Below are positions 9,140 to 20,672 of a stretch of DNA of 38,485 bases, one piece after another. Each line of letters begins with the position of its first letter. Position 1 is the first letter of the stretch. Source of the stretch: Mycobacterium sp. Its GTDB lineage: Bacteria; Actinomycetota; Actinomycetes; Mycobacteriales; Mycobacteriaceae. Position numbers and translations under genes: made by a program. The DNA is taken from NCBI GenBank assembly GCA_020438905.1, contig JAGQTQ010000136.1, forward strand, positions 1-38,485. Reading direction: 5' to 3'. Below the pieces are notes generated by a model. That model saw nothing but the letters and a program-made list of their open reading frames with translations, was not told the origin of the DNA and searched no databases.

Positions 9140-9147
9140 TCACAGAC

Positions 9148-12100
9148 GTGGCGCCGCCTGCGATTCCCGCTCAGTACCTGTTGTCGGGGCGGGCACCGTC
9201 CCCGCGAACACTCGTCGACATCCTGCAGGACACCGCGGCCCGTTACCCGGATGCCGCGGCGATCGACGACGGCGAGGTCCAGCTGACCTATGCCGAGGTG
9301 GTCACCGACATCCGGGCGGGGGCCCGGTGGCTGTCGACGCACGGGATCGGCAGGGGCGACCGGGTCGGCATCCGGATGCCCTCGGGCAGCTATTCGCTGT
9401 ACCTGGCGATCCTGTCGGTGCTGGCGGCCGGTGCGGCCTACGTCCCAGTGGACGCCGACGACCCGGAGGAGCGGGCGGCGCTGGTGTTCTCCGAGGCCGG
9501 AGTCGTCGGAATCCTCACCGAGGGGGGGATCCTGCCCGGCTCGGGCACCTCACGCGGCCGGGCCGCCGAGGCGCCCCGGGTCGGCGACGACGCCTGGATC
9601 ATCTTCACCTCCGGCTCGACCGGAACCCCGAAGGGCGTGGCGGTCAGCCACCGTAACGCCGCGGCCTTCGTCGATGCCGAGGCGCGGATGTTCCTGCGGG
9701 ACAACCCGATCGGACCCGGCGACCGGGTTCTCGCGGGTTTGTCGGTCGGTTTCGACGCGTCCTGCGAGGAGATGTGGCTGGCCTGGCGGCACGGCGCCGC
9801 CCTGGTACCGGCCCCCCGGGCGCTGGTGCGCAGTGGCATGGACCTGGGGCCCTGGCTGGTCGCCCGGGACATCACCGTGGTCTCGACGGTCCCGACCCTG
9901 GCGGCGCTGTGGCCGGCGGAAGCACTGGAGGCGGTGCGGCTGCTGATCTTCGGCGGGGAGGCCTGCCCGCCGGACCTGGCGGACCGGTTGGCCGTGGACG
10001 GCCGCGAGGTGTGGAACACCTACGGCCCCACCGAGGCGACCGTGGTGGCCTGCGGCGCGCAGGTCCACCCCGGCACGCCGGTCAGCATCGGATTGCCACT
10101 GCCGGGCTGGGATCTGGCGGTGGTGGATGCCACCGGCACCCCGGTCGGGTTGGGTGAGGTCGGAGAGTTGGTGATCGGGGGCGTCGGATTGGCCCGCTAC
10201 CTGGATCCGGAGAAGGACGCCGAGAAGTACGCGCCGATGCCGACGCTGGGGTGGGCGCGCGCCTATCGCAGCGGGGATCTGGTGCGGCTGGAATCCGACG
10301 GCCTCTACTTCCAGGGCCGTGCCGATGATCAGGTCAAGGTCGGCGGGCGCCGGATCGAACTGGGCGAGGTGGATTCCGCTCTGGTTCACCTTCCCGGAGT
10401 CAGCGGTGGAGCCGCGGCGGTGCGCAAGACCGCCAGCGGCACACCGGTGCTCGTCGGCTATATCGCCTCCGCCGACCCGAACTTCGACCTGGCGGCCGCC
10501 CGGGCGCACCTGGCCGAGTCGTTGCCCGCGGCGCTGGTGCCGCGCCTGGTCCTGGTCGAGGGCGAACTGCCCACCCGCACCTCGGGAAAGGTCGACCGCA
10601 ACGCGTTGCCGTGGCCCCCACCGGGTGATGTCCCCGATGTCGGATCTCAGCTGGGCGGCACCATGGGCTGGCTCGCCGGGCTGTGGCAGGACGTCCTGGG
10701 CACCGTCGTCGACGGGCCTGAGGCGGATTTCTTCGCCCTCGGCGGCGGTTCGTTGTCCGCGGCGCAACTGGTGGTGCTGCTGCGCGAGCGGTTCGCCGGG
10801 ATGACGGTGGCCCACCTTTACGATCACCCCCGGCTCGGGTCACTTGCCGGTTTCATCGACGAGACGGCCGCCGAGCAGACCGAACAGGTCGCCGTCGAGC
10901 CGCGGACGGTCGCACCCACGCCGGTCGCGGCGCGGCTGGCCCAGGTCGCACTCACCGTGCCGCTGGCCACCCTGACCGCCCTGCAGTGGCTGACCTGGTT
11001 GGCGCTGATCAACAACGTCGCGGCGGCAGTGCACCCACTGCCGTGGCTGTTCACCACACCGTGGTGGCTGATTGCCGTCGCGTTCGTCGCCTTCATCACC
11101 CCGCTGGGCCGGATGGGCATCGCGGTCGCCGGCGCGCGGATTCTGCTGCGCGGACTCCAACCGGGCACCTATCCGCGCGGCGGATCCGAACATCTGCGGG
11201 TGTGGCTGGCCGAACGGCTCACCGAGGCCAGCGGCGCCGAGAACCTGGGCGGCGCGCCGTGGCTGGTCTACTACGCACGCGCACTGGGCAATTCGGTCGG
11301 CAAGGGCGTGGACTTGCATTCGGCCCCGCCGGTCACGGGCATGCTGACCCTCGGCCACCGCTGTTCGGTCGAGCCCGAGGTCGACCTGACCGGACACTGG
11401 ATCGACGGCGACCTGTTCCACGTCGGGCCCATCACGGTCGACAACGACGCCACCATCGGGGCACGAACCACCCTGCTGCCGGGTGCGGTGGTCGGCAAGG
11501 ACGCCGACGTGGCGGCCGGCTCGTGTGTGGTGCACAAGGTGAAGGCCAGGCAGTATTGGAAGGGCTCGCCGGCGGTCAAGTCCGGCAAGGCCCGCCACCC
11601 GTGGCCCGACCACCGCCCGCCGCGTGCCGTGCACTGGGTGGTGATCTACGGAATCTCCTCACTGTTGCTCGGCGCCCTGCCGCTGACCTCTCTCGGGATC
11701 GGGCTTGCCCTGTTGGCCTGGGCCGGCCGGGACGAAGCGACCCTGACCGGGGCACTGCTGGCTTCCGCCCCGTGGATTCCGCCGGCCACCTTGCTCGCCG
11801 CGGTGGTCTACGCGGGGATCACGGTGCTCGGTGTGCGGATCCTGGCACTGGGCCTGCGGGAGGGCTACCACCCGGTCCGAAGCCGGGTCGGCTGGCAGTT
11901 GTGGGCCACCGAACGGCTGATGGACGCCGCACGCAACTACCTGTTCCCGCTCTACGCGAGCATGCTCACCCCGGTGTGGCTGCGGATCCTGGGCGCGAAG
12001 GTCGGCCGCGACACCGAGATCTCGACCGCCCTGCTCACACCGAAGTTCACCGTCATCGAGGATGGCGCATTCCTGGCCGACGACACCATGGTGGCCTCCT

Positions 12101-13065
12101 ACGAACTGGGCGGCGGCTGGATCCACATCGCCAAGACCACGGTGGGACGGCGGGCCTTCCTCGGCAACTCCGGTATCACCCAGCCTGGCCGGCGCGTTCC
12201 CGACGACGGTCTGGTGGCGGTGCTGTCCGCCACCCCGCCAAAGGCCAAGAAGGGGTCGTCCTGGCTGGGCAGCCCGCCGATCAGGCTCCGGCGAAACGCC
12301 GACACCGCCGAGGCGTCGCTGACCTACTCTCCGCCGGCCCGGCTGAAGGCCATGCGCGGGGCCGTCGAGACCTGCCGACTGCTGCCGATGATCGTGACGT
12401 TCGCGATCGGAGTGGGAACCCTGGCGGCCCTGCAGGCGCTCGCCGTGCGGGGCGGCTACTGGCTGGCCGCTCTGGCCGGCGGTGTCGTGCTGTTGATCGC
12501 CGGGGCCGTGGCCGGGGGCACCGCGGTAGCGGCGAAATGGCTTGTTGTTGGGCGAATCCGAACCGGTGAGCAACCGCTGTGGTCGTCGTTCGTCTGGCGC
12601 AATGAAGTGGCCGACGCCTTCGTCGAGACCGTGGCCGCACCGTGGTTCGCCCGGGCCGCCACCGGCACTCCGGTGATGAACCTGTGGCTGCGGGGTCTGG
12701 GGGCGAAGATCGGCCGCGGAGTGTGGTGTGAAACCTACTGGCTGCCCGAGGCGGACCTGGTCACCCTGGGCGCCGGCAGCACGGTCAACCGAGGCTGCGT
12801 GGTGCAGACCCATCTGTTCCATGACCGGATCATGCGGATGGACAGCGTCACCTTGGACCCCGGGGCGACCCTGGGACCCCATTGCGTGGCACTGCCCGCC
12901 TCGCGAATCGGCACGGGGGCGACGATCGGACCCGCCTCGCTGGTGATGCGAGGTGATGAAGTGCCGTCCTCGACACGCTGGCAGGGCAATCCCATCGCGC
13001 CCTGGCAGGAGCGCCGGAAGCGGGGCAAGGCCACAAAGAAGGAGGCGGCCCAGGCCGACACATGA
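9148..13065 (+). CDS. Pls-like single-module peptide synthetase (A-T-membrane-C1-C2-C3), probable omega-poly-amino-acid synthetase
   Basis: A 1305-residue membrane peptide synthetase with the layout and size of Streptomyces epsilon-poly-L-lysine synthetase. Residues ~20-490 form an adenylation domain with FTSGSTGTPKG (153-163), NTYGPTEAT (290-298), YRSGDL and the A10 lysine K481. A carrier domain follows, with phosphopantetheine serine S535 in GGGSL. Then come three cycles of two TM helices plus a soluble domain: TM ~600-660/C1 ~670-820, TM ~828-895/C2 ~910-1060, TM ~1078-1130/C3 ~1140-1290. The C domains show hexapeptide-like turns (e.g. LGAGSTVNRGCVV) as in the tandem acetyltransferase-like domains of Pls. 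No thioesterase or classical condensation domain is seen. Aligned by eye to GrsA, the specificity residues are D203 A204 E207 S246 I267 G269 T291 V299 V300 K481; the acidic E207 suits a basic amino acid and the set resembles the lysine code. It is coupled to the M1 peptidase by a 4-bp ATGA overlap. Confidence 0.88.
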   Translation: MAPPAIPAQYLLSGRAPSPRTLVDILQDTAARYPDAAAIDDGEVQLTYAEVVTDIRAGARWLSTHGIGRGDRVGIRMPSGSYSLYLAILSVLAAGAAYVPVDADDPEERAALVFSEAGVVGILTEGGILPGSGTSRGRAAEAPRVGDDAWIIFTSGSTGTPKGVAVSHRNAAAFVDAEARMFLRDNPIGPGDRVLAGLSVGFDASCEEMWLAWRHGAALVPAPRALVRSGMDLGPWLVARDITVVSTVPTLAALWPAEALEAVRLLIFGGEACPPDLADRLAVDGREVWNTYGPTEATVVACGAQVHPGTPVSIGLPLPGWDLAVVDATGTPVGLGEVGELVIGGVGLARYLDPEKDAEKYAPMPTLGWARAYRSGDLVRLESDGLYFQGRADDQVKVGGRRIELGEVDSALVHLPGVSGGAAAVRKTASGTPVLVGYIASADPNFDLAAARAHLAESLPAALVPRLVLVEGELPTRTSGKVDRNALPWPPPGDVPDVGSQLGGTMGWLAGLWQDVLGTVVDGPEADFFALGGGSLSAAQLVVLLRERFAGMTVAHLYDHPRLGSLAGFIDETAAEQTEQVAVEPRTVAPTPVAARLAQVALTVPLATLTALQWLTWLALINNVAAAVHPLPWLFTTPWWLIAVAFVAFITPLGRMGIAVAGARILLRGLQPGTYPRGGSEHLRVWLAERLTEASGAENLGGAPWLVYYARALGNSVGKGVDLHSAPPVTGMLTLGHRCSVEPEVDLTGHWIDGDLFHVGPITVDNDATIGARTTLLPGAVVGKDADVAAGSCVVHKVKARQYWKGSPAVKSGKARHPWPDHRPPRAVHWVVIYGISSLLLGALPLTSLGIGLALLAWAGRDEATLTGALLASAPWIPPATLLAAVVYAGITVLGVRILALGLREGYHPVRSRVGWQLWATERLMDAARNYLFPLYASMLTPVWLRILGAKVGRDTEISTALLTPKFTVIEDGAFLADDTMVASYELGGGWIHIAKTTVGRRAFLGNSGITQPGRRVPDDGLVAVLSATPPKAKKGSSWLGSPPIRLRRNADTAEASLTYSPPARLKAMRGAVETCRLLPMIVTFAIGVGTLAALQALAVRGGYWLAALAGGVVLLIAGAVAGGTAVAAKWLVVGRIRTGEQPLWSSFVWRNEVADAFVETVAAPWFARAATGTPVMNLWLRGLGAKIGRGVWCETYWLPEADLVTLGAGSTVNRGCVVQTHLFHDRIMRMDSVTLDPGATLGPHCVALPASRIGTGATIGPASLVMRGDEVPSSTRWQGNPIAPWQERRKRGKATKKEAAQADT

Positions 13066-14390
13066 AGAACAGCGCCAAGAAGTCCAGCACCCCGCCGGTC
13101 ATCGACCCCTACCTACCGAACAACGGGAACTTCGGCTACCGGGTGTCCCGCTACGAACTGGATCTGCAGTACAAGGTCAACAGCCATCGGCTGGCAGGAA
13201 CCGCGACGATCACCGCGGTCACGCTGGCTTCGTTGCAGACGTTCACCCTGGATCTGTCGGAAGCCCTGGGCGTCACCAAGGTCACCGTGAACGGCCGCCG
13301 CCCCGCCGGCTTCGCCACCTCGGGGGGAAAGCTGCGAATCCGGCTGGCCGAAGCCCTGCCGACCGGATCGGCGATGTCGATCGCGGTGCGCTACGGCGGT
13401 TCTCCGAAACCGATCCGGACGCTGTGGGGCGAGGTGGGTTTCGAGGAACTGTCCAACGGCGCACTGGTCGCCGGACAGCCCAACGGCTCGCCGTCCTGGT
13501 TCCCGTGCGACGACCATCCCAGTTCCAAGGCCAGCTACCGGATCCAGATCAGCACCGACAGCCCGTATTACGCGGTGGCTCCCGGCGAGCTGGTGGGCCG
13601 GCGGGTCCGTGCCGGACAGACGGTGTGGACCTACGAGCAGCCCGAGCCCACCTCGAGCTACCTGACCACGCTGCAGATCGGGATGTACGGCCTGCACCGC
13701 ATTGCGAAGGCCCCGGTGGCGATGCAGGCCGTCATCCCCGACCGGCTGCGGGCCAATTTCAATCACGACTTCGGCCGTCAGCCGCAGATGCTGAAGCTGT
13801 TCGTCAAGTTGTTCGGCCCCTATCCCCTGAGCAGCGGTTACACGGTCGTGGTGACCGAGGACGATCTGGAGATACCGCTCGAAGCGCAGGGGGTTTCGAT
13901 CTTCGGCGCCAACCACTGCGACGGTGCGCGGGGGTCCGAGCGCCTCATCGCCCACGAACTGGCACACCAATGGTTCGGCAACAGCGTGACCGCCCGGCGC
14001 TGGCGGGACATCTGGCTGCACGAAGGTTTCGCCTGCTACGCCGAATGGCTGTGGTCGGAACACTCCGGCGGCCGCAGCGCCGGGGATCTCGCGGCCGATT
14101 ACCACCAACGACTGCTGGCCGCCCCACAGGATCTGCTGTTGGCCGACCCCGGCCCACGCGACATGTTCGACGACCGCGTCTACAAACGCGGCGCCCTGAC
14201 CCTTCACGCCCTGCGCGGTGTCGTCGGAGACGACAGATTCTTCGCGTTGTTGCGCGACTGGACTACCCGTTACCGGCACGGGACGGTCGTCACCGACGAT
14301 TTCACCGGCCTGGCCGCCAACTACGCCGACGTTTCGCTACGGCCGCTGTGGGAGTCCTGGCTCTATTCGACTGAAGTGCCTGGCCTGTGA
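13062..14390 (+). CDS. M1-family zinc metallopeptidase coupled to the Pls-like synthetase
   Basis: A 442-residue gluzincin peptidase with the zinc site H298-E299-L-A-H302 and third ligand E321 (WLHEGFACY), plus the catalytic-type tyrosine Y374 in VYKRG. The N-terminal half is the M1 beta-sandwich domain. The exopeptidase motif GxMEN is replaced by PLEAQG (272-277): the glutamate that grips the free amino terminus is kept, the asparagine is not, as in several short actinobacterial M1 enzymes. The long C-terminal HEAT-like domain of large aminopeptidases is missing. No signal peptide or TM is visible, so it should be cytosolic. The start overlaps the synthetase stop by 4 bp and its own stop overlaps the next gene by 4 bp. 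From memory, the epsilon-poly-lysine-degrading enzyme of S. albulus is a zinc aminopeptidase of this family, so product processing or self-protection is an attractive but unproven role. Confidence 0.88.
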   Translation: MKNSAKKSSTPPVIDPYLPNNGNFGYRVSRYELDLQYKVNSHRLAGTATITAVTLASLQTFTLDLSEALGVTKVTVNGRRPAGFATSGGKLRIRLAEALPTGSAMSIAVRYGGSPKPIRTLWGEVGFEELSNGALVAGQPNGSPSWFPCDDHPSSKASYRIQISTDSPYYAVAPGELVGRRVRAGQTVWTYEQPEPTSSYLTTLQIGMYGLHRIAKAPVAMQAVIPDRLRANFNHDFGRQPQMLKLFVKLFGPYPLSSGYTVVVTEDDLEIPLEAQGVSIFGANHCDGARGSERLIAHELAHQWFGNSVTARRWRDIWLHEGFACYAEWLWSEHSGGRSAGDLAADYHQRLLAAPQDLLLADPGPRDMFDDRVYKRGALTLHALRGVVGDDRFFALLRDWTTRYRHGTVVTDDFTGLAANYADVSLRPLWESWLYSTEVPGL

Positions 14391-15661
14391 CCGATGCCGG
14401 CGCGGCGTTCGACGCGGTCGGCGCCGCCGCCGGGCCGGCCGCCCGGGGCAGCGTCGCGCGGGTCGGCATCGCCACCGCGATCACCGCCGTATGCGGATAC
14501 GCGGTGCTGTATCTGGCCGCCAGGAAGCTCGAACCGGCCGGATTCTCGGTGTTCGGGGTTTTCTGGGGTGCCTTCGGACTGGTGACGGGGGCGGCCAACG
14601 GACTCCTCCAGGAATCCACCCGGGAGGTCCGCGCAACCTTGCGTCACCCGCCCGGGCCCAAACCCCGGGATTGGGGCCCGCACACCCGGCCGATGTGGGT
14701 CGCCGCCGGCGTGGGACTCGGCGCCGGGATCGTCATCGCCGGGACCTCGCCGCTGTGGTCGGCGCGGGTATTCGCCGAGGCGCGGCCGCTGTCGGTGGCA
14801 TTGCTTTCCCTCGGACTCGCCGGATTCTGTCTGCACGCCACGCTTTTGGGCATGCTGGCCGGAACCGACCGCTGGTCGCACTACGGCTCGCTGATGGTGA
14901 CGGACGCCGTGACCCGTGTGGCCGTCGCCGCGGCCGCATTCGCCCTCGGCTGGGGTCTGGCCGGATTCCTCTGGGCCACCGTCGCCGGCGCACTGGCCTG
15001 GCTTCTGCTGCTCGCCGCCTCGCCGGCGGCCCGATCGGCGGGCGGCTTGCGCACCGCCGGAGAGGTGTCCGGATTTCTTCGCGGGGCAGCGCACTCGATC
15101 GCGGCGGCGGGCGCGAGCGCGGTCCTGGTGATGGGCTTCCCAGTGCTGCTGAAAGCGACCTCCGGCGAACTCGGCGCCGCGGGGGGCGTGGTGATCCTTG
15201 CGGTGACGCTGACCCGGGCACCGCTGCTGGTGCCCCTGACCGCCATGCAGGGCAATCTGATCGCCTACTTCGTCGACCACCGCAGCACGCGGTTCCGGGC
15301 CTTGCTCACCCCGGCGGGGATCGTCGTGAGCGTCGGCGCGATCGGGGTGGTGGGCGCCGCGCTGTTCGGCCCCTGGCTGATGCGGGTGGCCTTCGGCCCG
15401 GAGTACCGCACCAGTGGTGTGCTGCTGGCCTGGCTGACAGTCGCAGCGGTGTCGATCGCACTGCTCACCCTGACCGGCGCGGCGACGGTCGCCTCCGCCC
15501 TGCACCGGGCCTACTCGATCGGCTGGGTGGGGGCGACGGTGGCGGCCACGCTGTTGCTCACCCTTCCGCTATCCCTGGAATCGCGCACGGTGATCGCCCT
15601 GTTGTGCGGTCCCCTGGTCGGGATCGCGGTGCACCTGACGGCGCTGACGCGGGCTCAGTAG
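14387..15661 (+). CDS. Polytopic membrane protein, polysaccharide-export/flippase-like (Rv3630-like)
   Basis: A 424-residue protein made almost entirely of hydrophobic helices (about 12), resembling MATE/Wzx-type oligosaccharide-lipid flippases and the mycobacterial Rv3630. The start GTG overlaps the M1 peptidase stop by 4 bp (GTGA), so the peptidase and this gene are translationally linked even though in M. tuberculosis Rv3630 follows other genes. Downstream is the polyprenyl-phosphate sugar transferase with its DUF2304 partner, so a natural guess is translocation of a polyprenyl-linked sugar such as decaprenyl-phospho-GalNAc across the membrane. That is inference from position; no substrate-defining residues are visible. 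Export of a poly-amino acid is a less likely alternative. Confidence 0.72.
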   Translation: MTDAGAAFDAVGAAAGPAARGSVARVGIATAITAVCGYAVLYLAARKLEPAGFSVFGVFWGAFGLVTGAANGLLQESTREVRATLRHPPGPKPRDWGPHTRPMWVAAGVGLGAGIVIAGTSPLWSARVFAEARPLSVALLSLGLAGFCLHATLLGMLAGTDRWSHYGSLMVTDAVTRVAVAAAAFALGWGLAGFLWATVAGALAWLLLLAASPAARSAGGLRTAGEVSGFLRGAAHSIAAAGASAVLVMGFPVLLKATSGELGAAGGVVILAVTLTRAPLLVPLTAMQGNLIAYFVDHRSTRFRALLTPAGIVVSVGAIGVVGAALFGPWLMRVAFGPEYRTSGVLLAWLTVAAVSIALLTLTGAATVASALHRAYSIGWVGATVAATLLLTLPLSLESRTVIALLCGPLVGIAVHLTALTRAQ

Positions 15662-15685
15662 CGACGGGGCAACACCCTGTAGGTT

Positions 15686-16377
15686 GTGGTCATCGAGCAA
15701 TCCGCCGTCTGGATCATCGTTCCAGCATTCAACGAGGCACGGGTCGTCGGCGAGGTCGTCACGACCCTGCGGTCGTCGTTTCCCCACGTGGTGTGCGTGG
15801 ACGACGGAAGTCGCGACGACACCGCGCAGATCGCCCTGCGGGCGGGCGCGCACGTGCTGTCTCATCCGGTCAACCTGGGCCAGGGCGCTGCCATTCAGAC
15901 CGGGGTGGAGTATGCCCGCCGGCAGCCGGGGGCGCTGGCCTTCGCCACCTTCGACGCCGACGGCCAGCACCGGGTCAGGGACGTCGCGGCGATGCTGAAC
16001 CGGCTGGGCCGTGGTGACGTCGACATCGTCATCGGAACCCGGTTCGCGGGGTCGGCCGTCAACCGCACACCGCGCCTGAAACGCCTCGTGCTGCGGACGG
16101 CGGCACGGCTGAGCCCGAGCAGCCACCGACTCGGACTCACCGATGCGCACAACGGGCTGCGGGTGTTCAACCGGCGGGTGGCCGACCACCTCGAGCTGAC
16201 CATGAACGGAATGAGTCATGCCGGCGAGTTCGTGAAGCTGATCGACGAGAACGGTTGGCGGGCGGCCGAGGAACCGGTGGAGATCCTCTACACCGAATAC
16301 TCGCTGACCAAGGGCCAACCGCTGCTCAACGGGATCAACATCGTCTTCGACGGGTTCCTGCGCGGGAGGATGCGCCG

Positions 16378-16381
<4 letters not shown>
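15686..16381 (+). CDS. ppgS: GT2 polyprenyl-phosphate glycosyltransferase, PpgS-like (Rv3631)
   Basis: A 231-residue GT-A-fold glycosyltransferase of family 2. The nucleotide site VCVDDGSRDDT is near residue 35 and the metal-binding FDADGQH near residue 91; RVFNRR and MSHAGEFVKLI follow as in dolichyl-phosphate-mannose-synthase-like enzymes. It lacks TM segments. The M. tuberculosis homologue Rv3631 (PpgS) makes polyprenyl-phospho-N-acetylgalactosamine, the donor for the galactosamine on arabinogalactan, and works with the small membrane protein Rv3632. The same partner follows here with a 4-bp ATGA overlap. The start at GTG 15686 directly abuts a TAGGTT sequence (15680-15685) that could be a -10 box, so the exact start is uncertain. 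Confidence 0.82.
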
Positions 16382-19499
<3,118 letters not shown>

Positions 19500-19502
19500 C
19501 CG

Positions 19503-20018
19503 CTACTGCTCCTCGGCAACGCGGCCCCCGTCGACCGACCGGGTCTCGGCGATGATCTCGAGAAGCCCCGTCCGCACCTCCCGGGCCGCCATCGTCGTCG
19601 CCACGGCGGCCATCTGGATGGCGGCGTCACGGTCATCGCTGAGCAGATAGCTCGCGGCGGTCCCGACGACATCGGCGAACCGGGCGCGCAGCAGGACCTC
19701 GACGCGGGACAGCGCGAACTCGGCATGGGAGAGCGGCACGGCCACGGCCATCAGCCGGAACACGTCGACGTCGATGGCGCGGTAGAGCCATTGGGCCAGC
19801 CGGCGCCGGTCCAATTCGATGCCACCCGGTTTGCGCAGGGCCACCTCGTTTCGGGCCAGCCGCGCCACCACCGGCTCCGTCTGGCCCATGCACAGCCGGA
19901 TGAACCGGGCGGTCAACTCCGCGGCGACCACCCCGGCGGTCGGGTCGTCCAGTTCGGCGAGGTCGATACTCTCGGGCTGCGGAGGGAGGTCGGAGCGGGG
20001 CGGAGTTGTCTCGGACAT
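19503..20018 (-). CDS. Unrecognised soluble helical protein, 171 aa
   Basis: I do not recognise this protein. It starts with a proline- and acid-rich segment (SETTPPRSDLPPQPESIDLAELDDP) and continues as a helical, leucine/alanine-rich domain with many charged residues, including RFIRLCMGQTEPVVARLARNE and LSRVEVLLRARFADVVGTAASYLL. No TM, signal peptide or catalytic motif is evident. Codon use and GC look native. It ends 3 bp from the stop of the convergent Rv3635-like gene. ATG 20018 is preferred over GTG 20024. It stands where M. tuberculosis has the IS-containing Rv3636-3643 stretch. Confidence 0.6.
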   Translation of the reverse strand: MSETTPPRSDLPPQPESIDLAELDDPTAGVVAAELTARFIRLCMGQTEPVVARLARNEVALRKPGGIELDRRRLAQWLYRAIDVDVFRLMAVAVPLSHAEFALSRVEVLLRARFADVVGTAASYLLSDDRDAAIQMAAVATTMAAREVRTGLLEIIAETRSVDGGRVAEEQ

Positions 20019-20127
20019 GACCACATCGTCCCCGGGGGGTGTGACAGAAACCGGCCTCTGGTGCGCTGTGGCGGGGGGATGAACGGGTTTCCCGATACGG
20101 CCGCCCTGAGCGCATCGGCCTGAGCGG

Positions 20128-20502
20128 TCAGGTTCCGTCGCGCAGGGGGCGGCCCGCCGGGTCGCGCACCTTGTCGGTGAGGATCAGGACCGCATCGACG
20201 ATGCCCCAGATGATGGCGCCGATGCCGCAGGTCACCAGGCCGACAATCAACTGCGCAATTCCCAGCCCGGTGTAGCCGAGATAGATTCGGCCTATTCCGA
20301 CGATCCCGAGAAGCCCGAGCAGCTGCAACAGGCCGGCCACGACCTTGGACTTGTCCGACAGCGGCTCTCCGGTCTGCGGATGCCGGCCGTAGGGTGCCGT
20401 GGGGTCGCGATAAGGGCCCGGCGGCGGGTACGGATACTGCCCGGGCGGCGGATACGGCGGGGGCATGCCGTCTTCGATACCTCCGAACCGCGGCTCAGTC
20501 AT
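20128..20502 (-). CDS. TM2-domain small membrane protein
   Basis: A 124-residue protein. The first ~50 residues are rich in proline, tyrosine and glycine (PPPYPPPGQYPYPPPGPY-type), a common disordered, cytoplasmic leader on actinobacterial membrane proteins. The TM2 domain follows: a first TM with GLLQLLGLLGIVGIGRIYLGYTGLGIAQ and a second with LVTCGIGAIIWGIVDAVLILTDKVRDPAGRPL, showing the G-x-x-x-x-Y and DxxxIL signatures of the family. Its function is unknown. ATG start at 20502. Confidence 0.78.
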   Translation of the reverse strand: MTEPRFGGIEDGMPPPYPPPGQYPYPPPGPYRDPTAPYGRHPQTGEPLSDKSKVVAGLLQLLGLLGIVGIGRIYLGYTGLGIAQLIVGLVTCGIGAIIWGIVDAVLILTDKVRDPAGRPLRDGT

Positions 20503-20579
20503 GCGTCCAGCATGCCACCGACTTCGAGTACGGGTTCGCCGGGCCGAGCCGGTCAGCGATGACCTGGCTGAAACGATGG

Positions 20580-20652
20580 AGCCGCCTGGGGGAATCGAAC
20601 CCCCGACCTATTCATTACGAGTGAATCGCTCTGCCGACTGAGCTAAGGCGGC
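20580..20652 (-). tRNA. thrV: tRNA-Thr (anticodon CGT)
   Basis: A complete 73-nt cloverleaf on the minus strand. The acceptor stem GCCGCCT pairs with AGGCGGC, the D arm is GCTCAGTCGGCAGAGC, the anticodon stem ATTCA/TGAAT encloses the loop CTCGTAA with anticodon CGT (reads ACG), and the T arm is GGGGGTTCGATTCCCCC. No CCA is encoded; the discriminator is T. Its position just before the holB gene matches the M. tuberculosis thrV location. Confidence 0.96.
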
Positions 20653-20672
20653 GTGGCTCCACAGCCGAGCGG

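Noticed and set aside
9013-9147. Longer start of the Pls-like gene at GTG 9013
   Set aside because: The extra 45 residues are Arg/Pro/Thr-rich without homology and overlap the terC riboswitch on the other strand.
13113-14279. Open frame antisense to the M1 peptidase
   Set aside because: Shadow of the coding strand with no recognisable motif; HELAH, E321 and Y374 confirm the plus-strand reading.
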